Shown here: piece by piece, positions 1-9,527 of the stretch | Numbering within the stretch: position 1 is the stretch's first letter | How the letters are laid out: each line of letters starts with the position of its first letter | DNA from: Prevotella melaninogenica | GTDB lineage: Bacteria > Bacteroidota > Bacteroidia > Bacteroidales > Bacteroidaceae | Length of the DNA: 64,000 nucleotides | Direction of reading: 5' to 3' | NCBI RefSeq assembly: GCF_018127925.1 | Contig: NZ_CP072348.1 | Span: forward strand, 1,652,501 to 1,716,500 | Position numbers and translations under genes: made by a program | Notes under the pieces: generated by a model | What the model was told of the DNA's origin: nothing | The model's input: the letters and a program-made list of their open reading frames with translations, nothing else | The model's database searches: none

Positions 1-7
1 AGAAATA

Positions 8-118
8 TCAGGTGGTTATTGCGGCGGGGTCCCACCTCTTCCCATTCCGAATAGAGAAGTTAAGCCCGTTTGCGCCGATGGTACTGCAATGCAATGCGGG
101 AGAGTAGGTGGCCGCCTT
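8..118 (+). rRNA. rrf: 5S ribosomal RNA
   Basis: The sequence carries the conserved 5S core (CCGAATAGAGAAGTTAAGC and GGGAGAGTAGGTGGCCGCC), and its 5' and 3' ends can pair as helix I. It is the last gene of an rRNA operon whose 16S and 23S genes lie upstream of the window. A rho-independent terminator follows directly. The exact ends are estimated from the helix. Confidence 0.95.
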
Positions 119-126
119 CTTTTATG

Positions 127-162
127 AGAGCCTTGAAGATAAATCTTCAGGGCTCTTTTTTT
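127..162 (+). terminator. rRNA operon terminator
   Basis: A 14-bp stem (AGAGCCTTGAAGAT pairing with ATCTTCAGGGCTCT, one wobble) is followed by a run of eight T. It sits just after the 5S gene and should end the rRNA transcript. Confidence 0.9.
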
Positions 163-331
163 GTTGATAGGAGGTGATGTTGTTGGGTGATGAGTGTTGG
201 GTGTTGATGAAGTGTTGAGAGGAGGGGGAATGGGATATTATATTGGGCTAATGAGGGGTCAGTCCTAAAACCCAGTTGCAAGTCTACCCTCTTAAGCACA
301 TAATTTCATAAGTATTTATTACCTTTGCATC

Positions 332-676
332 ATGAAGAGTCACCAATTATTACGTTGCATCTTTCCAGATGTACTTGCCGACTACTTTGATGTGGTCGAT
401 ATTCAAGAGAGTGTTTCTCAGTTTGATTTTTGGCTTGACGAGCGTAATTTTATGGAAAAGTCAGACCATAAGTTAGGCACCGTAAGCAGTTATGGTTTTA
501 CCAGCGAGCGTGTTATTCAGGACTTCCCCCTTCGTGGCAAAGCAGTTTACCTCCATGTTCGCCGTCGCAAATGGCGTGACAGTTCCAACGGAGAGATATT
601 TACTTATTCATATGATGATTTGACGGCTGAGGGCAGTAAACTATCCCCCGAGTTCGTTTCTTTTTTAAAAGAATAG
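332..676 (+). CDS. IS transposase, N-terminal region (ORF A)
   Basis: A 114-residue protein inside the 256-1697 element. It is basic near its middle (HVRRRKWRDS) and ends LSPEFVSFLKE. It matches the short N-terminal half, probably DNA-binding, that accompanies ISAon1-type transposases. Its reading frame stops at 674-676, and the catalytic half continues at once in the +1 frame. The end of the ORF contains the shift-prone run TTTTTTAAAAGAA, so the two halves may be joined by translational frameshifting rather than made separately. An alternative is that a single-base change has inactivated this copy. Confidence 0.75.
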   Translation: MKSHQLLRCIFPDVLADYFDVVDIQESVSQFDFWLDERNFMEKSDHKLGTVSSYGFTSERVIQDFPLRGKAVYLHVRRRKWRDSSNGEIFTYSYDDLTAEGSKLSPEFVSFLKE

Positions 677-1661
677 AATTGAGTCCACTGCAGAGAGCAT
701 CGCAAGTATCGGTGCTCACTATGGCGTAAATGGCAAGCTGTTATCCACACAGTACAAGGAACATCTCAGTGATTATCGTAGCTGGGATCAGTTAGATCAT
801 GCTCAAGACTGGCTATTGTTTGAAGACAACATAGGAGAGAATCTAAGTATTGATGAGACCTGTCTAAGTAGTGGCGAGGTTTATACTTTTCTGACCAACA
901 AGGCGGGAAAGGGCAGAAAAGGGACTTTGGTAGCTGTGGTTAAAGGGACCAAGGCTGAGGACGTCATCCAAATTCTCAAGACGATAAACCTTTCTAAACG
1001 GGAGACTGTCAAAGAGATAACACTCGATTTATCATCTTCTATGATGCGTATAGCCCGCTCTGTTTTTCCCAAAGCACTTATTACCAATGACAGATTTCAT
1101 GTACAGAAACTATATTATGATGCTCTGGATGACATGCGTATCGCTTACCGATGGATGGCAAGAGATAAAGAGAATGAGGAGATAAAAGAAGCTAAAAGTA
1201 AGGGAAAGGAATATATACCATTTAGATACAGCAATGGTGACACGCGTAAGCAGTTGCTCGCCAGAGCAAAGTTCATATTGACCAAGCACAAGACCAAGTG
1301 GACTGAAACACAGAAAGGTAGGGCACAAATCATCTTTGAACATTATCCGACACTGAAAAAGGCATATGACTTGGCTATGAAACTTACCGATATTTATAAC
1401 ATCAAGAGCATCAAGGATGCTGCAAGGCTGAAGCTGGCAAAATGGTTTAATGAGGTTGAAGAGCTGGGAGTGGACAATTTCTACACAGTGATTGACACGT
1501 TTGAAAATCATTATCAAACCATACTCAATTTCTTTGTAAACAGAGCTACGAATGCAAATGCCGAGTCATTCAATGCTAAGGTTAAGGCATTCAGGGCACA
1601 GTTCAGAGGAGTCACAGATATTCCTTTCTTTTTATATAGGCTTATGAAATTGTGTGCTTAA
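669..1661 (+). CDS. IS transposase, DDE catalytic region (ORF B)
   Basis: Open frame from just after the stop at 666-668 to 1661. There is no ATG near its beginning: the first start-like codon is a TTG at 816, which lies inside conserved sequence, so 669 is given as the frame boundary rather than a true start. The protein has the ISL3-like DDE pattern: Asp in LSIDETCL, Asp in ALITNDRFHV and Glu in NANAESFNAKVKAF near the C terminus. The frame begins KNRIESTAESIAS, continuing the logic of ORF A. It is most likely expressed as an A-B fusion by frameshift. The stop codon falls within the right inverted repeat. Confidence 0.8.
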   Translation, partial: KNRIESTAESIASIGAHYGVNGKLLSTQYKEHLSDYRSWDQLDHAQDWLLFEDNIGENLSIDETCLSSGEVYTFLTNKAGKGRKGTLVAVVKGTKAEDVIQILKTINLSKRETVKEITLDLSSSMMRIARSVFPKALITNDRFHVQKLYYDALDDMRIAYRWMARDKENEEIKEAKSKGKEYIPFRYSNGDTRKQLLARAKFILTKHKTKWTETQKGRAQIIFEHYPTLKKAYDLAMKLTDIYNIKSIKDAARLKLAKWFNEVEELGVDNFYTVIDTFENHYQTILNFFVNRATNANAESFNAKVKAFRAQFRGVTDIPFFLYRLMKLCA

Positions 1662-1908
1662 GAGGATAGGCTTGCAACTGGGTTTTAGGACTGACCCCTA
1701 ATGAGGCTAATTGGCATAATAGGGCTAATTCATTTATTTAATAAGGCTAATTAGACAAATAGATTTGATAGGGCAAATAGGCAGTAGGTTTAGTAAGTAG
1801 TGTTAAGGATGTTTAGAGATAATATTTAACGAGATAAATCGTTAGTATTTGGAGATTAATGATAATAAGAGGTAAGTCTTATCTTTAAAGGTATAAAAAG
1901 GAAGAACA

Positions 1909-2616
1909 ATGATAGAAAGGAATAGTAATAAGGTCTTGGTGTCTGATTTGGATGTTGAGGATAGAATTAAGGGTGGGGATAATAATATCTCTTTTGATAA
2001 GTCTGAAACTATAAATAATGCTGAGGATACTATAGAAAGCCGTGAGGAGTCTATGAATAGTTATAAAGAGCCTTTAAATAGCAGAAAAGAACGACGGAGA
2101 CAAAGAAGAGAGAAGAGAATTCAGGGATTAAAGGAGTCGAGGTCGTTTTGGCTTATTAGTACGATAACGAAATGGGCAGATAAGTATTTTTTAGATGCAC
2201 TCCTTGGTTTTATTCCATCTGTTGGTGACCTCGTTTCTTCTGCTTTTGGTCTTCCTTTTATATATGTTTCTTTGGTAAAGGTGAGGTCAATCCCACTTAC
2301 TTTAGCCATTATATATAACTATTTAGTAGATATACTTTTGGGAAGTATTCCTTTCTTTATAGGCGATGCTATCGATTTTTTCAGTAAGGCACACGTAAAG
2401 AATTTAAACTTGATTACACGCTATGTAGAAGGAGATAAGAAAACTATACGGAAAGTGAGGTCAAAGGCTTTGGTAACAGCGATTCTTATTATTCTTCTTA
2501 GTGTATTTATCTATTTTGTCTTCAGATTATTGATAGGCGTAACAGAATGGACTTGGAGCTTACTAGTGGCAATGTTTAATTGGCTAATAGCCTTATTAAA
2601 TGGTTTATATAGCTAA
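1909..2616 (+). CDS. DUF4112 membrane protein
   Basis: A 235-residue protein. Residues 1-80 are polar and highly charged, with an Arg-rich stretch (KERRRQRREKR). Residues 80-180 match the DUF4112 pattern: WADKYFLDALLGFIPSVGD, then a second GSIPFFIGDAID motif. Two hydrophobic spans follow near residues 185-232. The function is unknown; it is predicted to be an inner-membrane protein. It stands alone between the IS and a large repeat region, with a strong hairpin terminator after it. Confidence 0.8.
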   Translation: MIERNSNKVLVSDLDVEDRIKGGDNNISFDKSETINNAEDTIESREESMNSYKEPLNSRKERRRQRREKRIQGLKESRSFWLISTITKWADKYFLDALLGFIPSVGDLVSSAFGLPFIYVSLVKVRSIPLTLAIIYNYLVDILLGSIPFFIGDAIDFFSKAHVKNLNLITRYVEGDKKTIRKVRSKALVTAILIILLSVFIYFVFRLLIGVTEWTWSLLVAMFNWLIALLNGLYS

Positions 2617-2707
2617 ATAGACGTTTTCGTTTGATATGCTGTTTTAATGCAACAGTTTATATTTTACAATTTATTTTCATGATTTTTTTTCATGGAAAGA
2701 AGTAATA

Positions 2708-2755
2708 AATCCTCGCAATGATAGCTCAATTATCATTGTGAGGATTGTTTATTTA
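2708..2755 (+). terminator. terminator after DUF4112 gene
   Basis: A long near-perfect hairpin (AAATCCTCGCAATGATA against TATCATTGTGAGGATT, loop of seven) is followed by GTTTATTT. It ends the plus-strand transcript of the DUF4112 gene. Confidence 0.75.
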
Positions 2756-2797
2756 TACGTATATATCTCCACTGCGTTTTATAGCATATTTTTGATG

Positions 2798-3384
2798 CTT
2801 CCGTTAAATGCATAGATTAGAAATAGAATAAAGGCTTATACATTTGAGATGATCTTACAGGGGAGAGATAAGCTACAAGATATAATACAAAAAAGGCAAA
2901 TTAATAATCTGTCTATCCATTAGCATGTCTTTCCGTCTTCTGCAAGCAACTTGTTCCCTTATCTATTGATGTTTGTAAATTGTTTTCATGTAAGTCAAAA
3001 CCAACACATGCTCTTTTGGCTTCTAAAAGACGCCTAATTGACTTGCAGAAGATGCCCTTTAAGGTCCTTACTAACGCCCTTTTGAAGTCCAATTAAGCAT
3101 CTTTTCTTGCATGACTTCATAAGTATTTGATTTCCTGTTGGTTGTAAACTTGCTTTTTACACGTGTTTTTGCCTTTACTTATAGCTGTTTTCTTTGAAAT
3201 TATGTAATGATTTTTTAAGTCTTATCTGCATATTTTCGAAGTAGTAATAAAGAAAAGATTTTTAGTGTTGGAGGGTGATAATAGAATAGACAGTTGACAT
3301 TCTTGGCTATGCTTTTGTTTAATGAATAACTTTGGTTCTTCCGTTAAAACTATATGAAAAGCATCTAAGCATTTAACGGGAAAA
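2798..3384. repeat. Dispersed inverted-repeat element, copy 1 (MITE-like)
   Basis: A 587-bp non-coding unit that occurs four times in the window. Its ends are imperfect inverted repeats (TTCCGTTAAATG against CATTTAACGGGAA). The core at about 3009-3101 is built of 22-bp steps, each starting YGCC or YGCT (3009, 3031, 3053, 3075, then 3097). No ORF is visible. Together with the flanks this accounts for the gap between the DUF4112 gene and the lipoprotein gene. Terminal repeats and dispersed copies suggest a non-autonomous mobile unit; no partner transposase was identified. Confidence 0.75.
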
Positions 3385-3449
3385 TCATATTTTTATCTTT
3401 AAAATCTTATTATTATAGGAAATTATATTGTTTTCTCCTCAATATTTAA

Positions 3450-3457
3450 TACTTTTG
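3450..3457 (+). promoter_or_regulatory. -7 box TACTTTTG
   Basis: Matches TAnnTTTG about 85 bp ahead of the lipoprotein start at 3542. The upstream partner box is weak. Confidence 0.45.
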
Positions 3458-3541
3458 TAAAAGACTAAATCTATGTAGAAGGATGGTATGATGTTGAGGA
3501 TATGATACCTGAATACTACTTAAATTAAAACTATAAATTAG

Positions 3542-4375
3542 ATGATTATGAAAAAGTCATTGTTGTATCTGCTCGCTTTACCAGTACTTATGTTGTTATT
3601 GGCAAGCTGTCATAGTGAAGAGGACGATTTTATTGATAGACCAGATCCGAAGAGTCTTATTATCAAAGGTGTTGCCAGAACTTCAGGAGGTCAGCCGTTG
3701 CCAAACATAGAAGTGAAGTTGGATTTTAGAGAAGCATCTTTGGTTGCTACTAAGGTACGCCATAAGGCAAAGGCTACGACTGATAAAGATGGCAGCTATA
3801 TTATGTTCTTCAATTTAAGTGATGAAGAATTTAAGCATTTGACCACTTTTGTCGGAGATGTTAGTGTCTCATACAATTTGCAACTTACATTAGATTTGAA
3901 TAAATTAGATGATAAAGAATATCTTTTACCTTCAGATGATTCAGCGGTGCGTGATCCGAAAGAAAAGAAGCTTTTCTACTACGCTTATAGACCACAAGGA
4001 AAGTTACAACTCGGAAAGGTTTACGAAGAAAACATATTTATCCCTCGCAAGGAGCTGATGAATGTAAGGGTAGAAAGCAATGGGACAATAAACGAAAAGG
4101 ATAAGTTTGCTGTTAGGAATAGGATTAAGTATGGTTTGGAAAGTCAGATGCCTGATCAGTTCGATACTGAAGGTGGACTGGTTGATTTCTACAGACCAGT
4201 AAAATTGAAGAATACTCATAGTCAACTTATTCAGATTACTTGTGCCATAGCAGAAGGAAGTAAGATTGCTTTGTACCGTATTCCAGAAGGAGAGTATAAT
4301 TATAAGCAGTTCTCATCAGAGGTTGAAGTGCCTGTGACGTCGTCAGGAGGAGAGTTGATACTTAGGACTTATTAG
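3542..4375 (+). CDS. Carboxypeptidase-regulatory-like lipoprotein
   Basis: A 277-residue protein with a type II signal peptide: KKSLLYLLALPVLMLLLASC, where the Cys would be lipidated, followed by an acidic stretch HSEEDDF. Residues 40-110 (IIKGVARTSGGQPLPNIEVKL, then TTDKDGSYIMFF) match the small beta-sandwich domain seen in carboxypeptidase-regulatory-like proteins. The rest is not recognised. It is predicted to be an outer-membrane or surface lipoprotein. A second ATG six bases in (MKKSLL) is an equally good start. It converges with the next gene across a shared hairpin. Confidence 0.75.
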   Translation: MIMKKSLLYLLALPVLMLLLASCHSEEDDFIDRPDPKSLIIKGVARTSGGQPLPNIEVKLDFREASLVATKVRHKAKATTDKDGSYIMFFNLSDEEFKHLTTFVGDVSVSYNLQLTLDLNKLDDKEYLLPSDDSAVRDPKEKKLFYYAYRPQGKLQLGKVYEENIFIPRKELMNVRVESNGTINEKDKFAVRNRIKYGLESQMPDQFDTEGGLVDFYRPVKLKNTHSQLIQITCAIAEGSKIALYRIPEGEYNYKQFSSEVEVPVTSSGGELILRTY

Positions 4376-4434
4376 GTTTATCTTCGGTGCCTGTTATAGT
4401 TTTAGCTTGTTTTTTTATTGATATAGAAACAAAT

Positions 4435-4471
4435 ATAGGGACTAATTTCTTAGTCCCTATCATTTTTTATT
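4435..4471. terminator. bidirectional terminator between convergent genes
   Basis: A perfect 10-bp stem ATAGGGACTA / TAGTCCCTAT with a 6-base loop lies between the genes ending at 4375 (+) and 4471 (-). T-rich DNA follows on the plus side. Confidence 0.8.
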
Positions 4472-4956
4472 TACTTAATGTAGAATATTATTTCCTTTGG
4501 AATCTTAACCCATTTGTTATTGACCACAATCTTCATTGTGCTACCCTCGATTCGTGTTAGCGTGTATGTACCATTAGAATTACGCTTAAGTTCGGCTTTG
4601 AGATCTTCACTACCATAGTCATTGATGATGGTTAAGATAGCCTTTCTCCCTTTTATGGTAGCATCAGAGATAATCCACTTACGAGTATCACGTACTGCAC
4701 CAAAGTAGCCTGGAACCTCTCCGAATATCTCTTGTCGTGGTACGGTAATATTGTTATGATAGAAATCAATATCCATCCACACTTGAAATTCATCATTCAC
4801 AAGATGCGCTTTAAAGATAGAGTCATTATTCTGTGCTATCTTTCCTGTTTTTGAAGGAGAATTTTCTGTCTTTGTAGTGGATAAGTTACTTTGAGCGGAC
4901 ATGTTGGTTGAAAAAGCCAACATAGCCATTATTGTCAGTACAATCTTTTGTTTCAT
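4471..4956 (-). CDS. Exported protein of unknown function
   Basis: A 161-residue protein with a clear signal peptide (MKQKIVLTIMAMLAFSTNMSAQ, cleavage likely after SAQ). The mature part, from about residue 45, is rich in beta-type patterns and contains PGYFGAVRDTRKW and a C-terminal WVKIPKEIIFYIK. I do not recognise the family. It is probably periplasmic or outer-membrane associated. It is transcribed convergently with the lipoprotein gene and divergently from the glycogen synthase gene. Confidence 0.65.
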   Translation of the reverse strand: MKQKIVLTIMAMLAFSTNMSAQSNLSTTKTENSPSKTGKIAQNNDSIFKAHLVNDEFQVWMDIDFYHNNITVPRQEIFGEVPGYFGAVRDTRKWIISDATIKGRKAILTIINDYGSEDLKAELKRNSNGTYTLTRIEGSTMKIVVNNKWVKIPKEIIFYIK

Positions 4957-5060
4957 GTCTATGAATGTTGGTTAATTGCAAAGTTAATGATTTTAATTAA
5001 TTAATACTATGAATTCTTTAAAAATGTACGGATTAAATTGTTGCTTTACTTATTTTGTAT

Positions 5061-5068
5061 TACCTTTG
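5061..5068 (+). promoter_or_regulatory. Promoter of glycogen synthase gene
   Basis: The -7 box TACCTTTG lies 33 bp ahead of the ATG, with TTGTTG at 5038-5043 as the upstream box. This is the standard Bacteroidetes arrangement. Confidence 0.75.
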
Positions 5069-5101
5069 TAGCGGTATGTATCAAATGTTTTAAAGGAGAA
5101 G

Positions 5102-6748
5102 ATGTTGTTTCCAGATTATATTTTTGAGACCAGCTGGGAAGTATGTAATAAGGTCGGAGGAATTTATACAGTACTTTCTACTCGTGCAAAGACATTACAA
5201 GAAAAGATAAAGGATCATGTTATCTTCCTTGGTCCTGACTGCTGGCAAGAGACACCGTCCCCTTACTTTAAGGAGGATAAGAAGCTATTTGCTGAATGGC
5301 AGCAGAAAGCCGCCTCTGAGGGACTATCAGTAAAGGTTGGACGTTGGGATATCCCTGGTGAGCCAATTGCTATGCTTATTGATTTTCAGTCATACTTTGC
5401 TCATAAAGATGAAGTTTATGGTGAGCTTTGGGAGTATTATCGTGTTGATAGTCTCCATGCCTACGGTGATTATGACGAATCTGCTATGTTTGCTTATGCT
5501 ACGGCACTGGTCGTAGAGAGTTTCTATAGATTCTATCTTAGTGAAAAAGATAAGGTTGTCTTTCATGCAAACGAATGGCAAACAGGCTTTGCCGCACTTG
5601 TATTACAGCATCGTCTGCCACAGATAGCATCTATCTTTACAACTCATGCAACGGGTATTGGTCGTAGTATAGCAGGCAATAACAAGCCATTGTACGAATA
5701 TCTCTGGGCATATAATGGCGACCAGATGGCTTCGGAGTTGAATATGGAGAGTAAGCATTCTATTGAGAAGCAGACAGCTCACCATGTTGATTGCTTCACG
5801 ACAGTGAGCGATATTACCGCAACAGAGTGCAAAGAGTTGCTTGATAAACCTGTTGATTTGGTTCTTCCAAATGGTTTTGAAAACGACTTTGTACCAAAGG
5901 GTGCAACCTTCACAAAGAAGCGCAAGGCAGCGCGTAAGCGTTTGCTTGATGTTGCCAATGCGTTGACAGGTGACGATATACAAGATGATGCGTTAATCGT
6001 ATCAACCAGCGGACGATATGAGTTCCGCAATAAAGGTATTGATGTGTTCATAGAATCAATGAACCGATTGCGTTTTGATGAAAACTTGAAGAAGCAGGTT
6101 GTAGCCTTCATTGAGGTTCCAGGCTGGGTAGCAGGTCCTCGTCAGGACCTTGTAGAGCGTCTCGACAGCGGCAAGCAGTTTGATACACCATTGGAGAAGC
6201 CTGTACTTACGCACTGGCTCCACAATATGGACCATGACAATGTACTAAATATGCTCACTTCTCTCGGTATAAACAATGCAAAGGGAGATAAGGTGAAGGT
6301 CATCCTCTTGCCTTGCTATCTGACAGGTGATGATGGCATTATGAATATGAGCTATTATGACCTCATATTGGGTAACGACCTCTGTGTCTATCCTTCATAC
6401 TATGAGCCATGGGGCTATACACCATTAGAGGCAATAGCCTTTAAGGTACCTTGTATTACAACCGACCTTGCTGGTTTCGGTTTGTGGGCAAATACAGAGA
6501 AGGGAAAATATAGCGAGATAGAAGATGGTGTGAAAGTATTACATCGTACAGATTATAATAATTCAGAGGTAGCTGATGGTATTAAGGATACCATAGCCCG
6601 TTACTCTTGCTTTACGAAGACGGAGGTGAACAAGTGTCGTTCAAATGCCGAGAAGCTCTCTCGTAAGGCTCTTTGGAGTGAGTTTATCATCTATTATGAG
6701 CAGGCTTACGACATAGCATTAAAGAAAGCAGCTGCAAGAAACAAGTGA
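5102..6748 (+). CDS. Glycogen synthase, GT3 (eukaryote-like) type
   Basis: A 548-residue cytosolic glycosyltransferase that extends alpha-1,4-glucan chains from a nucleotide-sugar donor. The N terminus FETSWEVCNKVGGIYTVLST closely resembles the start of animal and fungal glycogen synthases (GT3), with the GG loop that contacts the donor. Other landmarks are HANEWQTG near 160, TTHATGIGR near 180, VLPNGF near 258, and the C-domain donor site PSYYEPWGYTPLEA near 440. An AAGGAGAAG lies just before the ATG, although SD use is rare in this phylum. It is followed after 51 bp by the glucan phosphorylase gene, giving a synthesis/breakdown pair for storage glycogen. Confidence 0.9.
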   Translation: MLFPDYIFETSWEVCNKVGGIYTVLSTRAKTLQEKIKDHVIFLGPDCWQETPSPYFKEDKKLFAEWQQKAASEGLSVKVGRWDIPGEPIAMLIDFQSYFAHKDEVYGELWEYYRVDSLHAYGDYDESAMFAYATALVVESFYRFYLSEKDKVVFHANEWQTGFAALVLQHRLPQIASIFTTHATGIGRSIAGNNKPLYEYLWAYNGDQMASELNMESKHSIEKQTAHHVDCFTTVSDITATECKELLDKPVDLVLPNGFENDFVPKGATFTKKRKAARKRLLDVANALTGDDIQDDALIVSTSGRYEFRNKGIDVFIESMNRLRFDENLKKQVVAFIEVPGWVAGPRQDLVERLDSGKQFDTPLEKPVLTHWLHNMDHDNVLNMLTSLGINNAKGDKVKVILLPCYLTGDDGIMNMSYYDLILGNDLCVYPSYYEPWGYTPLEAIAFKVPCITTDLAGFGLWANTEKGKYSEIEDGVKVLHRTDYNNSEVADGIKDTIARYSCFTKTEVNKCRSNAEKLSRKALWSEFIIYYEQAYDIALKKAAARNK

Positions 6749-6799
6749 TAACTGCTTAGTAACAAAATAACGAAATAACAGTCAAAACTATAATAAGTT

Positions 6800-9355
6800 A
6801 TGAAAATTAAATCAGATTATTCCAACGAACCTCAGTGGAAAGAGGTAACTGTAAAGTCGACTCTGCCAAAGGAACTGGCATGTCTTGATGAGCTTGCTCA
6901 CAATATGTGGTGGGCATGGAATTACGAAGCGCGCAACATGTTCAAAGCTCTTGATGAGGAACTCTATGAAGAGGTTGGACATAATCCAGTCCAGCTCCTT
7001 GAGCGTCTTAGCTATGACCGTAAGGAAGCTATCGTAAAGGACAAAAAGCTGATGAAGCAGGTGAGTGATGTCTATAAGAAGTTCCGTACTTATATGGACG
7101 TTAAGCCTAACAAGAAGCGTGCTTCTGTTGCTTACTTCTGTATGGAGTTTGGTTTGAATCAGGCTCTAAAGATTTATTCTGGTGGTCTTGGTATCTTGGC
7201 AGGTGACTACATTAAAGAGGCTTCTGACTCTAACGTAGACTTCTGTGCTGTAGGTTTCCTCTATCGCTTTGGTTACTTCACACAGAGTCTTTCTATGGAC
7301 GGCCAGCAGATTGCTAAGTACGATGCACAGAATTTCAACTCTCTTCCTATTGAGCGTGAGCTTGATGAGAATGGCAATCAGGTTGTTGTTGATGTACCTT
7401 ACCGCAACTATATGGTACACGCACTTGTATGGCGTGTGAATGTTGGTCGTATTAAGCTTTACTTGCTCGATACAGACAACGATATGAACTCTGAGTTCGA
7501 CCGTCCTATCACTCACTCTCTCTATGGTGGTGACTGGGAAAACCGTTTGAAGCAAGAGATTCTGCTCGGTATCGGTGGTATTCTTACTTTGAAGAAATTG
7601 GGTATCAAGAAGGATATCTATCACTGCAATGAAGGTCATGCGGCACTTTGCAACCTCCAGCGTCTTTGCGACTACATTGAGAGTGGCTTGACATTTAATC
7701 AAGCTATGGAGCTTGTACGTGCCTCATCACTTTATACCGTTCATACTCCTGTACCAGCAGGTCACGACTACTTCGACGAGGAACTCTTCGGCAAGTATAT
7801 GGGTGATTATCCTGCAAAACTTGGTATCTCTTGGGATGAGTTCATCGGTATGGGTCGTACCAATCCTGATGATCACAGCGAGCGTTTCTGTATGAGTACT
7901 TTCGCTTGTAACACCTGTCAGGAGGTCAATGGCGTATCAAAACTTCACGGTTGGGTAAGCCAGAAGATGTTTGCCCCATTGTGGAAGGGTTATTTCCCAG
8001 AGGAGAATGCTGTAGGTTATGTTACTAATGGTGTACACCTCCCAACATGGACAGCAACAGAGTGGCGCAAAGTTTACGATAAATACTTTGATGAGAGTTT
8101 CATGAGCGACCAGAGCAATGAGTCAATCTGGCACGCAATCTATAATGTTCCAGATTCAGAAATCTGGGAAACACGTATGGCATTGAAGCAGAAACTTATC
8201 AAGTATATCCGCGATAAGTTCACTAAGCAGTGGCTCCGCAACCAGGGTGACCCAGCTAAGGTCGTTTCTATCCTTGAGCGTATTAATCCTAACGCATTGA
8301 TGATTGGTTTCTGCCGTCGCTTTGCTACTTACAAGCGTGCACACTTGCTCTTCACTGACCTTGAGCGTTTGGAGAAGATTGTAAACAACCCAGAGCGTCC
8401 AGTTCTGTTCTTCTTCTCAGGTAAGGCTCACCCTGCTGATGGCGCTGGTCAGGGACTTATCAAGCGTATCTTTGAGATTTCACGTATGCCACAGTTCCTC
8501 GGTAAGATTATCTTCCTTGAGGACTACGATATGCAGTTGGCTCGTCGTCTCGTTTCTGGAGTTGATATTTGGATGAACACACCAACTCGTCCACTCGAGG
8601 CAAGTGGTACATCTGGTGAGAAGGCAGAGATGAACGGTGTTGTTAACCTCTCAGTACTTGATGGCTGGTGGGTTGAAGGCTACCGTGAGGGAGCTGGATG
8701 GGCATTGCCAGAGAAGCGTACCTATCAGAATCAGGGCTATCAGGACCAGCTTGATGCAGCTACTATCTATGGTCTGCTTGAGAATGAGATTGCTCCTCTC
8801 TACTTCAATAAGAATCAAGATGGCTACTCAGAGGATTGGGTAAAGGTTGTAAAGAACTCTATTGCAACTATCGCTCCTCACTATACAATGAAGCGTCAAC
8901 TTGATGACTACTATGACAAGTTCTATGAGAGTCAGGCTAAGCGTTCTCATAAGCTCGAGGCTAATGACAATAAACTTGCTAAGGAGATTGCTCTTTGGAA
9001 GGAGTCTGTTGCTGAGCGTTGGGACAGCATCTATCTTGTTTCTAAGGACGAGGATGCACTGCAGGATATTGCTACAGGTCATAAGATTAAGGTTACTTAC
9101 GTTATCGACGAGCAGGGCTTGAACAATGCAGTAGGTCTTGAATTAGTCTTCTTGAAGAATGCGCCAGTTGATGACGTAAATATCCACAAGGTAATCCCAT
9201 TCAAGATGGTGAAGACTGAGGGTAATCACTATACCTTCGAGGCTACTTTCGATGCAACAGAGGCAGGTGCTTATAAGTACGCTGTTCGTATGTATCCTAA
9301 GAATGCTCTCCTGCCACACCGTCAGGACTTCGCTTACGTGAAGTGGATTGGATAA
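6800..9355 (+). CDS. glgP: Alpha-glucan phosphorylase (GT35, DUF3417 type)
   Basis: An 851-residue PLP-dependent phosphorylase that releases glucose-1-phosphate from glycogen or maltodextrin. Residues 15-120 form the DUF3417 N-terminal domain of the short Thermus-type family. Landmarks are GGLGILAGD (near 130), CNEGHAAL (near 277) and the PLP region [14 protein letters not shown], where the Lys should bind the cofactor. The last 130 residues form an extra domain. It probably forms an operon with the glycogen synthase gene upstream and ends at a strong terminator. High use of C-ending codons with few rare codons suggests strong expression. Confidence 0.93.
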   Translation: MKIKSDYSNEPQWKEVTVKSTLPKELACLDELAHNMWWAWNYEARNMFKALDEELYEEVGHNPVQLLERLSYDRKEAIVKDKKLMKQVSDVYKKFRTYMDVKPNKKRASVAYFCMEFGLNQALKIYSGGLGILAGDYIKEASDSNVDFCAVGFLYRFGYFTQSLSMDGQQIAKYDAQNFNSLPIERELDENGNQVVVDVPYRNYMVHALVWRVNVGRIKLYLLDTDNDMNSEFDRPITHSLYGGDWENRLKQEILLGIGGILTLKKLGIKKDIYHCNEGHAALCNLQRLCDYIESGLTFNQAMELVRASSLYTVHTPVPAGHDYFDEELFGKYMGDYPAKLGISWDEFIGMGRTNPDDHSERFCMSTFACNTCQEVNGVSKLHGWVSQKMFAPLWKGYFPEENAVGYVTNGVHLPTWTATEWRKVYDKYFDESFMSDQSNESIWHAIYNVPDSEIWETRMALKQKLIKYIRDKFTKQWLRNQGDPAKVVSILERINPNALMIGFCRRFATYKRAHLLFTDLERLEKIVNNPERPVLFFFSGKAHPADGAGQGLIKRIFEISRMPQFLGKIIFLEDYDMQLARRLVSGVDIWMNTPTRPLEASGTSGEKAEMNGVVNLSVLDGWWVEGYREGAGWALPEKRTYQNQGYQDQLDAATIYGLLENEIAPLYFNKNQDGYSEDWVKVVKNSIATIAPHYTMKRQLDDYYDKFYESQAKRSHKLEANDNKLAKEIALWKESVAERWDSIYLVSKDEDALQDIATGHKIKVTYVIDEQGLNNAVGLELVFLKNAPVDDVNIHKVIPFKMVKTEGNHYTFEATFDATEAGAYKYAVRMYPKNALLPHRQDFAYVKWIG

Positions 9356-9382
9356 AAATAGTCTGAGGACTACTCAATAAAT

Positions 9383-9427
9383 AAAAGCCATTCCTAAACT
9401 CTGAAAAGGGTTGGGAATGGCTTTTTT
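9383..9427 (+). terminator. terminator after glycogen operon
   Basis: The stem AAAAGCCATTCC / GGGAATGGCTTTT is followed by a T run, 28 bp after the phosphorylase stop codon. Confidence 0.85.
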
Positions 9428-9527
9428 GTGTTTCTATGCTATTGAATTATTACTGGGTCTAATCTAATTTATAATGGTAATATGCTATTTCCCTCTATAT
9501 GTTTACCATTTGTTTATCGCCTTCTGC

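Larger units (their letters stand above)
256..1697 (+). mobile_element. ISL3-type (ISAon1-like) insertion sequence, complete
   Basis: The 1442-bp element has 57-bp imperfect terminal inverted repeats (256-312 and 1641-1697) that differ at only three positions and begin GGGTCAGTCC. It is flanked by an exact 8-bp direct repeat CTAATGAG at 248-255 and 1698-1705, the duplication length expected for ISL3-type elements. It carries two overlapping-frame transposase ORFs. It landed in a stretch already rich in GCTAAT motifs. The intact repeats and duplication indicate a recent, possibly active insertion; the ISAon1 name is from memory of similar Bacteroidales elements. Confidence 0.9.

Noticed and set aside
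1705-1790. GCTAAT words as a further 22-bp array
   Set aside because: Spacings are 18, 22 and 27, so the step is not regular. The same holds for the TTAGCC cluster at 57093-57140.
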